A stretch of DNA of 64,000 bases from Chryseobacterium arachidis (GCF_900129245.1 NZ_FQUT01000001.1:186001-250000); one strand, 5' to 3'; positions 43,842 through 52,916 are shown, counted from the stretch's first letter. Made by a program: numbers and translations. The notes: generated by a model not told the origin, from the letters alone.

Positions 43842-45107
43842 ATGAATGATCAGTTAGAAGAAACAAAAGACTTTTTGCAGGAACTGAGTGAGCCACTGTA
43901 TAAATATATAAGCAGGATTTCCCCTGCCGGGCTCGATTGGGTTGTTCATATCATCGTGAAAATAGCCCTGCTGTGTGCTGTTTTTTTTGTCATCGATTTT
44001 ATTCTTAAAGTCATTATCAACAGTGTCTTCCGTTTTTTTCACAATCAGGAAAAATATCCGGTTGTCAATTCTATTTATGCTTCAAAAATAACCAATTCTA
44101 TTGCGCATTTTATCGCTCTTTTAATTATAGGAAGTATTCATGAGTCGATATTTGCAGGAGCTTTAGATAGAACAACAAAATTTATCATCAGATCTGTTAA
44201 TCTGGGAATGGTAATGATCTTTGCCGGAATGCTTTACAGAGCATTAACGGGTTTCAGGAATTATTTCATTATTAAACAGGATTTCTATAAAATAATGGCA
44301 TTGAATGCTATTTCGGAAACCGTAAAAATTCTCGGGATTTTTATCTTTTCCGTGGTGGGTATCTGTGTGATTTTTGGAATTAAAGGAACAACTATCGTCG
44401 GAAGTTTGGGAGCCATTACTGCGGTTTTGGTATTGGTATTCCGTGATACCATTTTAGGTTTTGTAACGGGAATTCATGTAGCAACTTCCAAAAACATGAA
44501 AGTAGGAGATTGGGTAAGCATTCCCAAGTATAATCTGGAAGGAAATATTGCTGAGATCAATTTGCTGACTACAAAAATCAATAATTTTGATAAAACATAT
44601 TCTACCATTCCAACGTATGACCTGTTGACAACGGAGATTAAAAATCTTCAGGTAATGTCCGAATCAAATACAAGAAGAATTAAAAAGTCTATTTATTTCA
44701 ATATTAATTCTTTTAAGTTTTTGGGGGAAGAAGATATTCAGCGTTTAAAGGAAATCAATCTGATAGCAGATTACCTTGAAGGTAAACAGGATGAGCTCAA
44801 AAAAGAAAAAGAAAACCTGAAGCATAAAGATAAAATCATCAATGGTAGACAGTTGACGAATATTGGAGTATTCAGATATTATGCCCAGAAATATATCGAA
44901 AACGATCAGGATGTTGATCAGGATGGCGCAATGATGGTTCGGCAACTGGATATTACCCCACAAGGTTTGCCGTTGGAAATCTATTGTTTTGCCAATGATT
45001 CAAAATGGGAGCATTTTGAACAGATTCAGGCAGATATTTTTGACCATTTATTGGTTGCTTCAAAAGAATTTGATCTGCAGGTGATGCAGGTAAGTGTGAA
45101 AGTATAA
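43842..45107 (+). CDS. MscS-family mechanosensitive channel
   Basis: A 421-residue channel protein. Helices lie about 34-56 (IIVKIALLCAVFFVIDFIL), 82-100, 115-130 and 160-180. The pore-lining/beta-domain region has GSLGAITAVLVLVFRDTILG, the MscS hallmark, then WVSIPKYNLEGNIAEI. It closely resembles YbdG-type channels (long C-terminal domain). ATG 43842 is chosen over ATG 43788 because the -7 box is between them. Confidence 0.93.
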   Translation: MNDQLEETKDFLQELSEPLYKYISRISPAGLDWVVHIIVKIALLCAVFFVIDFILKVIINSVFRFFHNQEKYPVVNSIYASKITNSIAHFIALLIIGSIHESIFAGALDRTTKFIIRSVNLGMVMIFAGMLYRALTGFRNYFIIKQDFYKIMALNAISETVKILGIFIFSVVGICVIFGIKGTTIVGSLGAITAVLVLVFRDTILGFVTGIHVATSKNMKVGDWVSIPKYNLEGNIAEINLLTTKINNFDKTYSTIPTYDLLTTEIKNLQVMSESNTRRIKKSIYFNINSFKFLGEEDIQRLKEINLIADYLEGKQDELKKEKENLKHKDKIINGRQLTNIGVFRYYAQKYIENDQDVDQDGAMMVRQLDITPQGLPLEIYCFANDSKWEHFEQIQADIFDHLLVASKEFDLQVMQVSVKV

Positions 45108-45201
45108 AAAGTTGGAAAATAGTTGCGGAAGGATGAAAGTCGTCATCATTTCTCAAAAATTTTCTGTTATAAATATTTAAAAGTAGAAGAAATATGCAGA
45201 G

Positions 45202-45240
45202 TTGTAGTAAACCTCTAGCTTCCAGCATCCATCTTCCTGC
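45202..45240. repeat. Short dispersed repeat (GCTTCCAGCATCCATCTTCC)
   Basis: A Cys/Thr-codon-like CTTCC-rich tract that recurs at 46033-46060 and inverted near 17755-17777. Located just before pdxJ. Function unknown; it belongs to a low-complexity dispersed family. Confidence 0.45.
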
Positions 45241-45257
45241 TTAAAAACAATTCAAAA

Positions 45258-45977
45258 ATGACAAAATTAAGTGTAAACATTAATAAAATTGCAACAATAA
45301 GAAATGCAAGAGGAGGCGAAACGCCAAGTGTAACGGAAGCTGCAATTAAAATTCAGGAGTTTGGAGGACAGGGGATCACCATTCACCCAAGACCTGATGA
45401 AAGACATATCACAAGAAAAGATGTTTATGATCTGAAGCCGTTGGTCACAACAGAATTCAATATTGAAGGAAATCCTCACCGCCCGTTTATCGATATGGTG
45501 TTGGAGGTAAAACCTGAGCAGGTAACGCTGGTTCCGGATGCAGACGACGCAATTACCTCAAATGCGGGCTGGGATACCAAAAAGCATCTGGATTTTCTTA
45601 CAGAAATTATTGCCGAATTTAAAAATGCAGGAATCCGTACGTCTATTTTCCTGGATCCTACGCCGGAATTGGTAGAATATGCTGCAAAAACCGGAACAGA
45701 CAGAATAGAATTGTATACAGAAGCTTACGCAAAAAATTATATAGTAAATAAAGAATCAGCCATAAAACGGTATTACGATACGGCGGTCGTTGCCGCAGAT
45801 TTTGGATTGGGTGTTAATGCAGGTCACGATCTAAGCTTAGATAACTTAAAATATTTTTCTGATAATATCCCGAATCTATTGGAAGTTTCCATTGGGCACG
45901 CTCTGATTTCCGAAGCATTGTATATGGGATTGGAAAATACGGTTCAGGCATATTTGAAGAGATTAGCAAAATGGTAA
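45258..45977 (+). CDS. pdxJ: Pyridoxine 5'-phosphate synthase PdxJ
   Basis: A 239-residue TIM-barrel enzyme that condenses 3-amino-2-oxopropyl phosphate with deoxyxylulose-5-phosphate to pyridoxine phosphate (DXP-dependent B6 pathway). The N-terminal VNINKIATIRNARGG, the active-site ITIHPRPDERHI, and GHDLSLDNLKYF and EVSIGHALISEAL are family signatures. Length normal. It lies 97 bp before the esterase gene, with repeat-like tracts between. Confidence 0.97.
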   Translation: MTKLSVNINKIATIRNARGGETPSVTEAAIKIQEFGGQGITIHPRPDERHITRKDVYDLKPLVTTEFNIEGNPHRPFIDMVLEVKPEQVTLVPDADDAITSNAGWDTKKHLDFLTEIIAEFKNAGIRTSIFLDPTPELVEYAAKTGTDRIELYTEAYAKNYIVNKESAIKRYYDTAVVAADFGLGVNAGHDLSLDNLKYFSDNIPNLLEVSIGHALISEALYMGLENTVQAYLKRLAKW

Positions 45978-46063
45978 AAGGCTGGAAGTGGTAAGTCTGA
46001 AGCTGGAGGTTATTAAGAGTTGTTTTAAACTTCAAGCTTCCATCATCCAACTTCCATCCAAAA
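45966..46063. repeat. Inverted CTGGAAG/CTTCCA intergenic repeat
   Basis: GGCTGGAAGTGG and GAAGCTGGAGG on the left pair with CTTCAAGCTTCCATC and CAACTTCCATCC on the right. Related to the CTTCC tract at 45202. It could form a loose hairpin between pdxJ and the esterase gene. Confidence 0.45.
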
Positions 46064-46074
46064 AAACAAAACTT

Positions 46075-46854
46075 ATGGAAATTTTAAATTCAAAAATATT
46101 TGGCGAAAATCTTTCGTCTACACCGCTTCTTGTATTTCACGGATTGTTTGGAATGCTCGATAACTGGGGAACTTTCGGAAAAGATTTTGGTGAATTTTTA
46201 CCGACACATTTAATCGACCTTCGAAACCACGGAAGAAGTTTTCACTCGGAAGACATGTCTCACGATGATCTTGCAGATGATATTCTTCGCTATATGGATC
46301 ATTACGGAATTCCGAAAGCTCATATTTTAGGGCATTCTTTAGGAGGGAAAGCGGTCATGCAGTTTGCTATAAAATATCCTGAGAAAGTGGAGAAGCTGAT
46401 TGTTGTTGATATCACTCCAAAGGCTTATCCGCCACACCATCAGGGAATTATCAAAGCTTTGGAAACGGTTGATTTTAATACGGTTAATTCCAGAAATGAA
46501 GTGGAAGCTGTTTTAAGCCAGTATATTCCGGAAAGATCTACCATTCAGTTTTTAACTAAAAATCTGTATTGGGATGATAACAAGAAGCTTAATTGGAGGT
46601 TTAATCTGAAAACTTTGTCCGAGAAATATAATCAATTCGTTTCAAATGCCATAAAATTCGGTGTGTTTGAAGGTGAAACCTTATTCATTGCCGGAGAACG
46701 ATCCAATTACATTCTTCCTCAGGATGAATTTGCCATTAAACAGCAGTTCCCGAAAGAAAAAATTGTAACCGTTAAAAATGCGGGACATTGGGTACAGGCA
46801 GAGAATCCTGTTGATTTTGCTAACATTGTAAAAGAATTTTTAAATATTGTATAA
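46075..46854 (+). CDS. YbfF-like alpha/beta hydrolase (esterase)
   Basis: A 259-residue hydrolase with VFHGLFGMLDNWG, the nucleophile elbow GHSLGG, a late acid region, and GHWVQAENP with the catalytic His. It resembles YbfF-type esterases acting on short acyl esters. ATG 46075 is used: an in-frame ATG at 45988 would add a repeat-derived leader. Substrate unknown. Confidence 0.9.
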   Translation: MEILNSKIFGENLSSTPLLVFHGLFGMLDNWGTFGKDFGEFLPTHLIDLRNHGRSFHSEDMSHDDLADDILRYMDHYGIPKAHILGHSLGGKAVMQFAIKYPEKVEKLIVVDITPKAYPPHHQGIIKALETVDFNTVNSRNEVEAVLSQYIPERSTIQFLTKNLYWDDNKKLNWRFNLKTLSEKYNQFVSNAIKFGVFEGETLFIAGERSNYILPQDEFAIKQQFPKEKIVTVKNAGHWVQAENPVDFANIVKEFLNIV

Positions 46855-46970
46855 CATAATGGTTGTATGGGTTTGAATTTGTTAAAATTTTATTAAAATG
46901 TAAAATTATTCTTCTCAGTGTGAATTTTTTTAATACTTTAGAGTTTTCTAAATCACTAAAAATAAATACT

Positions 46971-47210
46971 ATGGGAGAGAAAAAAAACAGAAAACCTTTC
47001 TTCGCTTCGTTTCTAGAAAAGCAGATTGAAGATCCGGAGAAAATAAAAGGGGGTTCGGGGTCTATTACTTCTGCTTTGCAGGATAATGCTACAGCACCCC
47101 TGAAAGACAGCATCACTTCTTCACTTCAGGATCAGGTCACGAAGCCCGGAAGCGATAACGTCACGATGAAGTATCCTTCAGACGGTGACGAAGATGCAAA
47201 TGCAGTATAA
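46971..47210 (+). CDS. Microviridin-type RiPP precursor peptide 1
   Basis: A 79-residue precursor. Leader helix motif KPFFASFLEKQ (8-18) is the enzyme-recognition element of microviridin leaders (PFFARFL). A GG (about 27) follows, then two similar SITSxLQD-containing blocks and the core TMKYPSDGDED (65-75). In classical cores (TxKYPSDWEE) Thr and Ser form lactones and Lys a lactam with acidic side chains. Here Gly replaces Trp, and Asp73 takes the Ser-linked position while Glu74 stays at the Lys-linked position. ATG 46971 is the start; an upstream in-frame ATG at 46863 is unlikely. Confidence 0.92.
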   Translation: MGEKKNRKPFFASFLEKQIEDPEKIKGGSGSITSALQDNATAPLKDSITSSLQDQVTKPGSDNVTMKYPSDGDEDANAV

Positions 47211-47247
47211 AAACTAAAACCAAATATTAAATTCAAATTACAACATT

Positions 47248-47529
47248 ATGAAAAGCAACGACAAAAAAAAGCCGTTTTTCGCTTCATTTTTAGAGAAGCA
47301 AGTTCAGAATCCTGAAGAAATTCAGGGAGGAGGAGGGATTATAACAAGCATCAATAACGATTCTGTTACCCTTCCTACGAAAGACATGGTTGTTACCACG
47401 CGCACATCGGATGGGCCAATATCCACTTTGCCTGCATATGACACTCCGGTTACTTTGAAATATCCGTCCGATAGTGACGAAGGAGGATTCAATCCCGGAT
47501 TACCTGGGTTAGAACCTTTAGAACCTTAA
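47248..47529 (+). CDS. Microviridin-type RiPP precursor peptide 2
   Basis: A 93-residue precursor: leader KKPFFASFLEKQ (7-18), GGGG (about 28), a Thr/Asp-rich middle and core TLKYPSDSDE (69-78). The core is followed by a 15-residue Gly/Pro/Leu/Glu tail (GLPGLEPLEP) that the other two lack. The position of Trp in classical cores is Ser here, the Ser-linked acceptor is Asp77 and the Lys-linked acceptor is Glu78. Starts 37 bases after precursor 1. Confidence 0.92.
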   Translation: MKSNDKKKPFFASFLEKQVQNPEEIQGGGGIITSINNDSVTLPTKDMVVTTRTSDGPISTLPAYDTPVTLKYPSDSDEGGFNPGLPGLEPLEP

Positions 47530-47556
47530 AAATTACCAATCCAAATTAAAACTATA

Positions 47557-47781
47557 ATGAAAAACAAAGATTCAAAAAAGAAGCCATTCTTCGCTTCGTT
47601 TCTGGAAAAGCAACTTCAGGATCCTGAAAAAATCAAAGGAGGTGGAGACATCACTTTGGCTACACAGGATATCATTACAAAACCGACTCTTGATACGGTA
47701 ACAAAGCCTACGCTTGATATGATGCAGACGCAAAAGTATCCTTCAGACGGCGATGACGATACTCAGTATGTGGATCTTTAG
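47557..47781 (+). CDS. Microviridin-type RiPP precursor peptide 3
   Basis: A 74-residue precursor: leader KKPFFASFLEKQ (8-19), GGG (about 29), two TKPTLD repeats (about 42-54) and core TQKYPSDGDDD (58-68). Both acceptor positions that are Glu in classical cores are Asp, so the core has no Glu at all. Lactone and lactam rings here would be one methylene smaller if linkage follows the known pattern. It starts 27 bases after precursor 2; a terminator-like hairpin follows. Confidence 0.92.
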   Translation: MKNKDSKKKPFFASFLEKQLQDPEKIKGGGDITLATQDIITKPTLDTVTKPTLDMMQTQKYPSDGDDDTQYVDL

Positions 47782-47815
47782 ATAATATTGTCACCATATA
47801 CTAATAAACGACATG

Positions 47816-47845
47816 AAAGGAAACTTAATTTAAGTTTCCTTTTTT
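47816..47845 (+). terminator. Strong hairpin between precursors and ATP-grasp genes
   Basis: Perfect 12-bp stem AAAGGAAACTTA / TAAGTTTCCTTT with loop ATT, then a T-run. It is 34 bases after precursor 3 and 16 before the first ATP-grasp gene. It is expected to end most transcripts and let some read through. Confidence 0.85.
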
Positions 47846-47861
47846 ACTAAAAAGCAGGCAA

Positions 47862-48818
47862 ATGATTCTTTGTATCACGCATTCTCAGGATTTTTATAAT
47901 ATCGATATCTTTTTTGAATATTTAAAATCTAAAAATATTCCGTATTTCAGATTGAATTCCGACCGGTTGAATCATCTTCAGAAGATCAGTATTCACGAAG
48001 ATTTTTTTGAACTGACTGATGAATTTGGCAACACCGTCCATTCAAAAGATGTAAAAGCGGTCTGGCACAGAAAGTCATGGGGGATTTCTATTCCTGAAGA
48101 GCTGGATGAAAGCTATAAAAGGATTTTTGTAAAAGAATATTCAAGTCTCAGGTACAATCTTTTTACCAGTTTGGAAAATGTTCCGTGGATCAACCCTCTT
48201 GAAAACGAAACTAAAATTGACGGCAATAAAATGCTTCAGCTGAAAATTGCAAAAAAAAATAATTTAACCGTTCCAAAAACTATTTTTTCCAACGATTCAA
48301 AGAAGATCACTCATTTTTTTCATGAAAACTGCAACGGAAAAATGGTGGCAAAACTTCATGGAGTGATTTCAAAATCAATGGGAGGAGAAAATTTTCTTTC
48401 CACCCATATTATTGATGAAAATTCTCTAGAAAACATAGAAGATATTGAATATTGCCCGATGATTTTTCAGCCTTATGTGGATAAAGAATATGAATTAAGA
48501 ATCGTTTATCTGGATGGTGAATTTTTTACCGGAAAGATCAATAACAGCGAAAATGCCGATTGGCGTGTAGCTCAGGGAAATTACTTCTGGTCAGAATACG
48601 ATTTGCCGGATCCTGTCAAAATCAATTTGACTTCGATGATGCAGGAAATGGGGTTGTACATCGGTGCGATTGATATGATCAAAAGTAAAGACGGAAATTA
48701 TTATTTTCTTGAAGTAAATCCACAGGGAGAATGGGGAATGCTGCAAAAAGAATTAAAGTTCCCAATTGCGGAAAGAATTGCCGACAACCTTATCAAAAGA
48801 ATGAAAACCAATGAATAA
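47862..48818 (+). CDS. ATP-grasp peptide ligase of microviridin cluster (first)
   Basis: A 318-residue ATP-grasp protein: N-terminal domain ILCITHSQDF, recognition part with VWHRKSWG, central ATP-grasp with KMVAKLHG and YELRIVYLDGEFF, and metal site YIGAIDMIKSKDG and FLEVNPQGEW. In microviridin pathways one ATP-grasp makes the two lactones and another the lactam. This one is the more divergent of the pair. The stop overlaps the next gene (ATGAATAA), so the two are coupled. Assignment to lactone or lactam enzyme is not possible from sequence. Confidence 0.9.
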   Translation: MILCITHSQDFYNIDIFFEYLKSKNIPYFRLNSDRLNHLQKISIHEDFFELTDEFGNTVHSKDVKAVWHRKSWGISIPEELDESYKRIFVKEYSSLRYNLFTSLENVPWINPLENETKIDGNKMLQLKIAKKNNLTVPKTIFSNDSKKITHFFHENCNGKMVAKLHGVISKSMGGENFLSTHIIDENSLENIEDIEYCPMIFQPYVDKEYELRIVYLDGEFFTGKINNSENADWRVAQGNYFWSEYDLPDPVKINLTSMMQEMGLYIGAIDMIKSKDGNYYFLEVNPQGEWGMLQKELKFPIAERIADNLIKRMKTNE

Positions 48819-49815
48819 AATTTTAATAATTACCCATACGGGAGATAACTTTTCAATAGAAAAGGTAACTGAATATATAGATAAAAATGGCTGTGAAGTG
48901 ATTCGTTTCAACGTAGACGATTATCCGCTGAAAAACAGGCTTACTACAAGTTTTCAGGACGGAAAATGGATCAGTATCTTAGAAACTCCGGATCAAAAAC
49001 ACCGTCTGGATGATATTTCAGCAGTTTGGTACAGAAGAGCTTATAATATAGGAAATGGCTTGAAGGAAGAAATGGATCCTAAATTTTACGGTGCGGCTAT
49101 GGGCGAAATCCGCAATACACTTTTCGGTTTCCTGGAATCTATTGATGCCTATTCTTTAGGGAAACCTGGTGTTTACAGAAGACTGGACAGCAAAGAAGAG
49201 CAACTGAAAATCGCAGAAAAGATCGGATTGAAAATTCCGGAAACCTGCCTTACCAACAATCCTGAGGAAGCCAAACAGTTTATCATAAAGCATCAGAATG
49301 TAATTGCGAAAATGCAAACAGGATTCGCTATATATGAAGACGGTGTGGAAAGTGTTGTTTTCACCAACGTCGTTAATGAAGATAAACTGGAAGAGCTGGA
49401 CACCCTTTTGTATTGCCCGATGCAGTTTCAGAAGAAAATCGAGAAGAAAAAAGAGCTTAGGGTAACGATTGTAGGGCGTGATGTGTACGCTTTTGAAATC
49501 GATTCCCAACAGTCTGATGCAGCAAAAATCGACTGGAGAAAAGACGGGGTAAATCTTATCGATAAATGGATCCCTACAGAACTTCCCACTGATGTAGAGG
49601 CAAAACTGCTGGAGCTTTTGGATATTTATAACGTTGATTATGGAGCGATTGATATCATTGTTTCTCCGGAAGATGAATATTATTTTATAGAAATTAATGC
49701 GGCCGGCGAGTTTTTCTGGTTGGATAATCTTACAGAGGGAAACCAGATTTCAAAGAGTATCGCTGATGTTTTGTGTGATAAAGCTCCGAGAAGAAACAAT
49801 ATGGTTTTGGTGTAA
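48811..49815 (+). CDS. ATP-grasp peptide ligase of microviridin cluster (second), MdnB/MdnC-like
   Basis: A 334-residue ATP-grasp ligase, closer to the MdnB/MdnC (MvdC/MvdD) enzymes: ILIITHTGDNFS, VWYRRAYN, AIYEDGVESVVFTNVV, YCPMQFQKKIEKKKELR, DWRKDG and YGAIDIIVSPEDEYYFIEIN, with the GEFFWLD end. Overlaps the first ligase gene by 8 bases. No acetyltransferase, protease or exporter gene of the microviridin type follows. Confidence 0.92.
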   Translation: MNKILIITHTGDNFSIEKVTEYIDKNGCEVIRFNVDDYPLKNRLTTSFQDGKWISILETPDQKHRLDDISAVWYRRAYNIGNGLKEEMDPKFYGAAMGEIRNTLFGFLESIDAYSLGKPGVYRRLDSKEEQLKIAEKIGLKIPETCLTNNPEEAKQFIIKHQNVIAKMQTGFAIYEDGVESVVFTNVVNEDKLEELDTLLYCPMQFQKKIEKKKELRVTIVGRDVYAFEIDSQQSDAAKIDWRKDGVNLIDKWIPTELPTDVEAKLLELLDIYNVDYGAIDIIVSPEDEYYFIEINAAGEFFWLDNLTEGNQISKSIADVLCDKAPRRNNMVLV

Positions 49816-49868
49816 GTTTTAAATAAAAATTAATGATTAATGAAAATTATTTTCAAAATATAATTCAA

Positions 49869-49896
49869 CAAAAACGGGCTTTTGTCCGTTTTTCTT
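49869..49896 (+). terminator. Terminator after the RiPP cluster
   Basis: Stem AAAACGG / CCGTTTT with loop GCTTTTGT and a T-run. The same ACGGGCTTTTGTCCGT hairpin appears after mvaD. Confidence 0.85.
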
Positions 49897-49904
49897 TTAT
49901 ATTA

Positions 49905-49985
49905 TTTGCTGAGTGAAACGCCTTTGCAATCGAACAGATTTTCAAGTTTCATAAAAAAATCTTTGTGATCTTTGCGTTTAAAGAA
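49905..49985. repeat. Dispersed intergenic motif GTGAAACGCCTTTG / CTTTGTGATCTTTGCG
   Basis: TTTGCTGAGTGAAACGCCTT near 49908 closely matches TTTGCTAAGTGAAGTGCCTT near 59748, and CTTTGTGATCTTTGCGTTTA matches the CTCTGTGAACTCTGTGTTT stretch near 59808. Both stand in non-coding spacers. I see nothing else in the 49816-50136 gap apart from the terminator. Confidence 0.55.
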
Positions 49986-50136
49986 TTCCAAAGAAAAATA
50001 ACGAAACAAAATTTAAAATACATAAAACTTTTACGGTTTTTATCTTTTAAAAAACCGAATTCTCCCTTAAAAATCGCAAATTTGCATAACGTAGAATATT
50101 ATCATAATTTAGTCAGCAATCAAGTAACAGTAATTG

Positions 50137-51150
50137 ATGGTTTTTGTAACGGGAGCGACCGGAATTTTGGGCAGGGTAATTGTTTTGGAACTTCTTAAAA
50201 AGGGAAAAAAAGTTCGTGCAGCAAAAAGACCGATAAGCAATTTAAACGAAGTAAGACATTCCTATACATTTTATACGGAAAATCCCGACGATTTTTTCAG
50301 TAAAATTGAATGGATAGATGTAGATTTTGATGACATCAATTCTCTTCAGGACGCTTTAAAAGGGGTTGATGAGGTTTATCACTGTGCCGCAAAAGTAGGT
50401 TTCAATCCTAAAGACAGCAGGGAAATTTACCATGTGAATGTAAAAGGAACAGAAAACCTTCTGTTTGCCTGCGATGGTTCTGAGGTGAAAAAGTTTCTCC
50501 ATGTAAGCTCTATCGCCGTTCTGGATCTTTTCAATGACAAGGGGGAACTGGATGAGGATTCTGATTTTAACCCGAAAGATGAACACTCAGCCTATGCCAT
50601 TTCAAAGCATCTGGCAGAAATGGAGGTGTGGAGAGCTTCTGCAGAAGGTCTTAACACGGTGATCGTTAATCCGGGAATGATTGTAGGAAGCGGAAACTGG
50701 GGCAACAGCAGTGGTGATATTTTCCCTACTTTTGAAAAAAACGGTTTTACATTTTCAGGAGGAACGAGCTATGCAGACGTAAGAGATGTTGCGAATATTT
50801 CCATTGAATTGATGGAGAAAAATATTTTTGGAGAGCGGTTTATTATCATTTCTGAAAACAGAAAATATGCCGAATTAGGAAAACAGATTAGAGGAAAATT
50901 GGGATTGAAGGAGGCGAAAATTCTTTCAAACTTTCAGTTGAACCTTGGTGTTTTTGCAAATGTATTGCTGGGGTGGCTTATTCCGCCGCTGAGAATGGTG
51001 ACTAGGTCCAATGTGAAGGCCATCTCATCGATGAATATTGTTTCCAATAAAAAAATAAAAGAAAAATTGAATTATCAGTTTATCCCTCTTACGGAAAGTA
51101 TTGATTTTCATTTGAATAATTATATCACTGATCAAAAGCTTAAGAAATGA
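50137..51150 (+). CDS. NAD-dependent epimerase/dehydratase family protein
   Basis: A 337-residue short-chain (extended SDR) protein. NAD(P)-binding GATGILGRVI at the N-terminus, YHCAAKVGF and the active-site SAYAISKHLAE (YxxxK) are present. It resembles dihydroflavonol-reductase/steroid-dehydrogenase-like SDRs. ATG 50137 is preferred over the preceding TTG. The stop overlaps the acyl-CoA synthetase start (ATGA), implying coupled function, perhaps in lipid metabolism. Confidence 0.9.
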   Translation: MVFVTGATGILGRVIVLELLKKGKKVRAAKRPISNLNEVRHSYTFYTENPDDFFSKIEWIDVDFDDINSLQDALKGVDEVYHCAAKVGFNPKDSREIYHVNVKGTENLLFACDGSEVKKFLHVSSIAVLDLFNDKGELDEDSDFNPKDEHSAYAISKHLAEMEVWRASAEGLNTVIVNPGMIVGSGNWGNSSGDIFPTFEKNGFTFSGGTSYADVRDVANISIELMEKNIFGERFIIISENRKYAELGKQIRGKLGLKEAKILSNFQLNLGVFANVLLGWLIPPLRMVTRSNVKAISSMNIVSNKKIKEKLNYQFIPLTESIDFHLNNYITDQKLKK

Positions 51151-52916
51151 ATCTTGCAGAGGCGATTATCCAAAAAAATATAGAAAAACATCCTGTAAAA
51201 TCAGCCATTGGTTTTAAAAAGAAAGATGCAGGATGGAAAGAACTGAGCTGGAAAAAATTCGGTGAGATTGTTGGTAAAACAGCGAACGCACTGAAAAATG
51301 CTGGAATTCAGGAAAATGATAAAGTGGCTATTTATTCGGACAACTCATCAGAATGGATTATTTTCGATCTTGCGGCCATGTCCATCGGAGCCATCACGGT
51401 TCCTGTCTATTCAACCAATAATGCAGAACAGGCAGAATATATTATCAAAGATTCCGGGGCAAAGATAATTTTAGTAGGCGACCAGGCGCAGTATGATGCC
51501 TGTCTTGAACTTTTACAAAGAGAAGATACTCATCTTCAGACGATTATTGTTTCAAAGAAAGCAGTCTGGATCAAGAAAGAATTCAGCAGTTTTTATCTTG
51601 AAGATTTCATTGCCAAATCATCTCCGAAGCTTGAATTCTGTCACAAAGAATATGAAGATGTTGCTACTTTAATTTATACTTCAGGAACTACCGGAACACC
51701 CAAAGGGGTAATGCTCACTCACGGAAATTTCATCAAAGCTTTCGATGCTCACTTTGAATTTTTCAAATTTAAAAATTTTGAAGAAGAGCTTTCTCTGGCA
51801 TTTTTACCGCTAAGTCATGTCTTCGAAAGATGCTGGACTTTATTGTGCCTATATGGTGGCGCAAGGGTTTATTTCCTTGAAGATCCTAAAAATGTAGCCA
51901 AAGCTTTAGAAGAAGTAAAGCCAACGATGATGTGTGCAGTTCCTAGATTTTTCCAGAAAGTGTACGCCGGAGTATTGGAAAAAGCGGCAGAAGGTTCATC
52001 ATTAAAGAAAAAAATCTTCGATTGGGCACTGAAGACCGGGTGGGAAACTGCCGAATTAAAAAGAAATGAAAGACCAGTTCCATTAGGCTTAAAAATAAAA
52101 GAAACGGTTGCTGAAACATTGGTATTCAGTAAGATTAAAGAAAAAATGGGCGGTAGACTCTGGTTCTTGCCTTGTGGCGGAGCTTCTTTGTCTCCGGAAG
52201 TGACCAAATTCTTCGAATCGGTGGGAATTCATGTAACGGTTGGCTATGGCTTAACAGAAACTACAGCAACGTTAACCTTATTTCCATTAACCCATTTTGA
52301 GCATGGAACAAGCGGAAAAGCCCTTCCGGGTGTAGAAATCCGTATTGGTGAAGGCGATGAAATTCAGGCGAGAGGAAACGGAATCATGAAAGGATATTAC
52401 AACAAACCTGAAGAAACGCAGAAGGTTTTTACAGAAGATGGATGGTTTAAGACAGGTGATGCAGGGAAAATTGATGAAAAAGGAAATCTTACCATTACAG
52501 ACCGATTGAAAGATTTAATGAAAACTTCCAATGGAAAATATATTGCGCCACAGCAGATTGAAAATATTTTAACAAATAATAACTTTATCAGTCAGATTGT
52601 TCTGATTGCCGAAGGAAGACAATTTGTCTCTGCGTTGATTGTCCCTAATTTTGAGTTTTTACAGGATTATCTTAAAAAGAACAATATTCCGTTTACGAAT
52701 TGGGAAGAGATCGTGAAAAATGAGAAAGTTCACGATTTTTATAAAGAAAAACTGAAAGAATTACAAAGCCATTTATCCGATTTCGAAAAGGTGAAAAAAT
52801 TTACTTTGATGCCTGCGGAATTCGATATCAATACAGGAGAAATTACTCCAACACTGAAAGTGAAAAGAAACGTGGTTTTGAAAAAATATGCGGATTTGAT
52901 TGAGAAGATGTATTAA
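51147..52916 (+). CDS. Long-chain fatty-acid-CoA ligase (AMP-forming)
   Basis: A 589-residue ANL-superfamily enzyme that activates fatty acids to acyl-CoA through an acyl-AMP. The P-loop-like LIYTSGTTGTPKGVMLTH, GYGLTETTATL and FKTGDAGKIDEKGNL, DRLKDLMKTSNGKY are the family motifs. N-terminal NTP-binding DNSSEWIIFDLAAM. Length typical. It overlaps the SDR gene by 4 bases. Confidence 0.95.
   Translation: MNLAEAIIQKNIEKHPVKSAIGFKKKDAGWKELSWKKFGEIVGKTANALKNAGIQENDKVAIYSDNSSEWIIFDLAAMSIGAITVPVYSTNNAEQAEYIIKDSGAKIILVGDQAQYDACLELLQREDTHLQTIIVSKKAVWIKKEFSSFYLEDFIAKSSPKLEFCHKEYEDVATLIYTSGTTGTPKGVMLTHGNFIKAFDAHFEFFKFKNFEEELSLAFLPLSHVFERCWTLLCLYGGARVYFLEDPKNVAKALEEVKPTMMCAVPRFFQKVYAGVLEKAAEGSSLKKKIFDWALKTGWETAELKRNERPVPLGLKIKETVAETLVFSKIKEKMGGRLWFLPCGGASLSPEVTKFFESVGIHVTVGYGLTETTATLTLFPLTHFEHGTSGKALPGVEIRIGEGDEIQARGNGIMKGYYNKPEETQKVFTEDGWFKTGDAGKIDEKGNLTITDRLKDLMKTSNGKYIAPQQIENILTNNNFISQIVLIAEGRQFVSALIVPNFEFLQDYLKKNNIPFTNWEEIVKNEKVHDFYKEKLKELQSHLSDFEKVKKFTLMPAEFDINTGEITPTLKVKRNVVLKKYADLIEKMY

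Noticed and set aside
46863..46970. N-terminal extension of precursor 1
   Set aside because: The residues before MGEKKN have no match to microviridin leaders and the other two precursors begin at the equivalent ATG.
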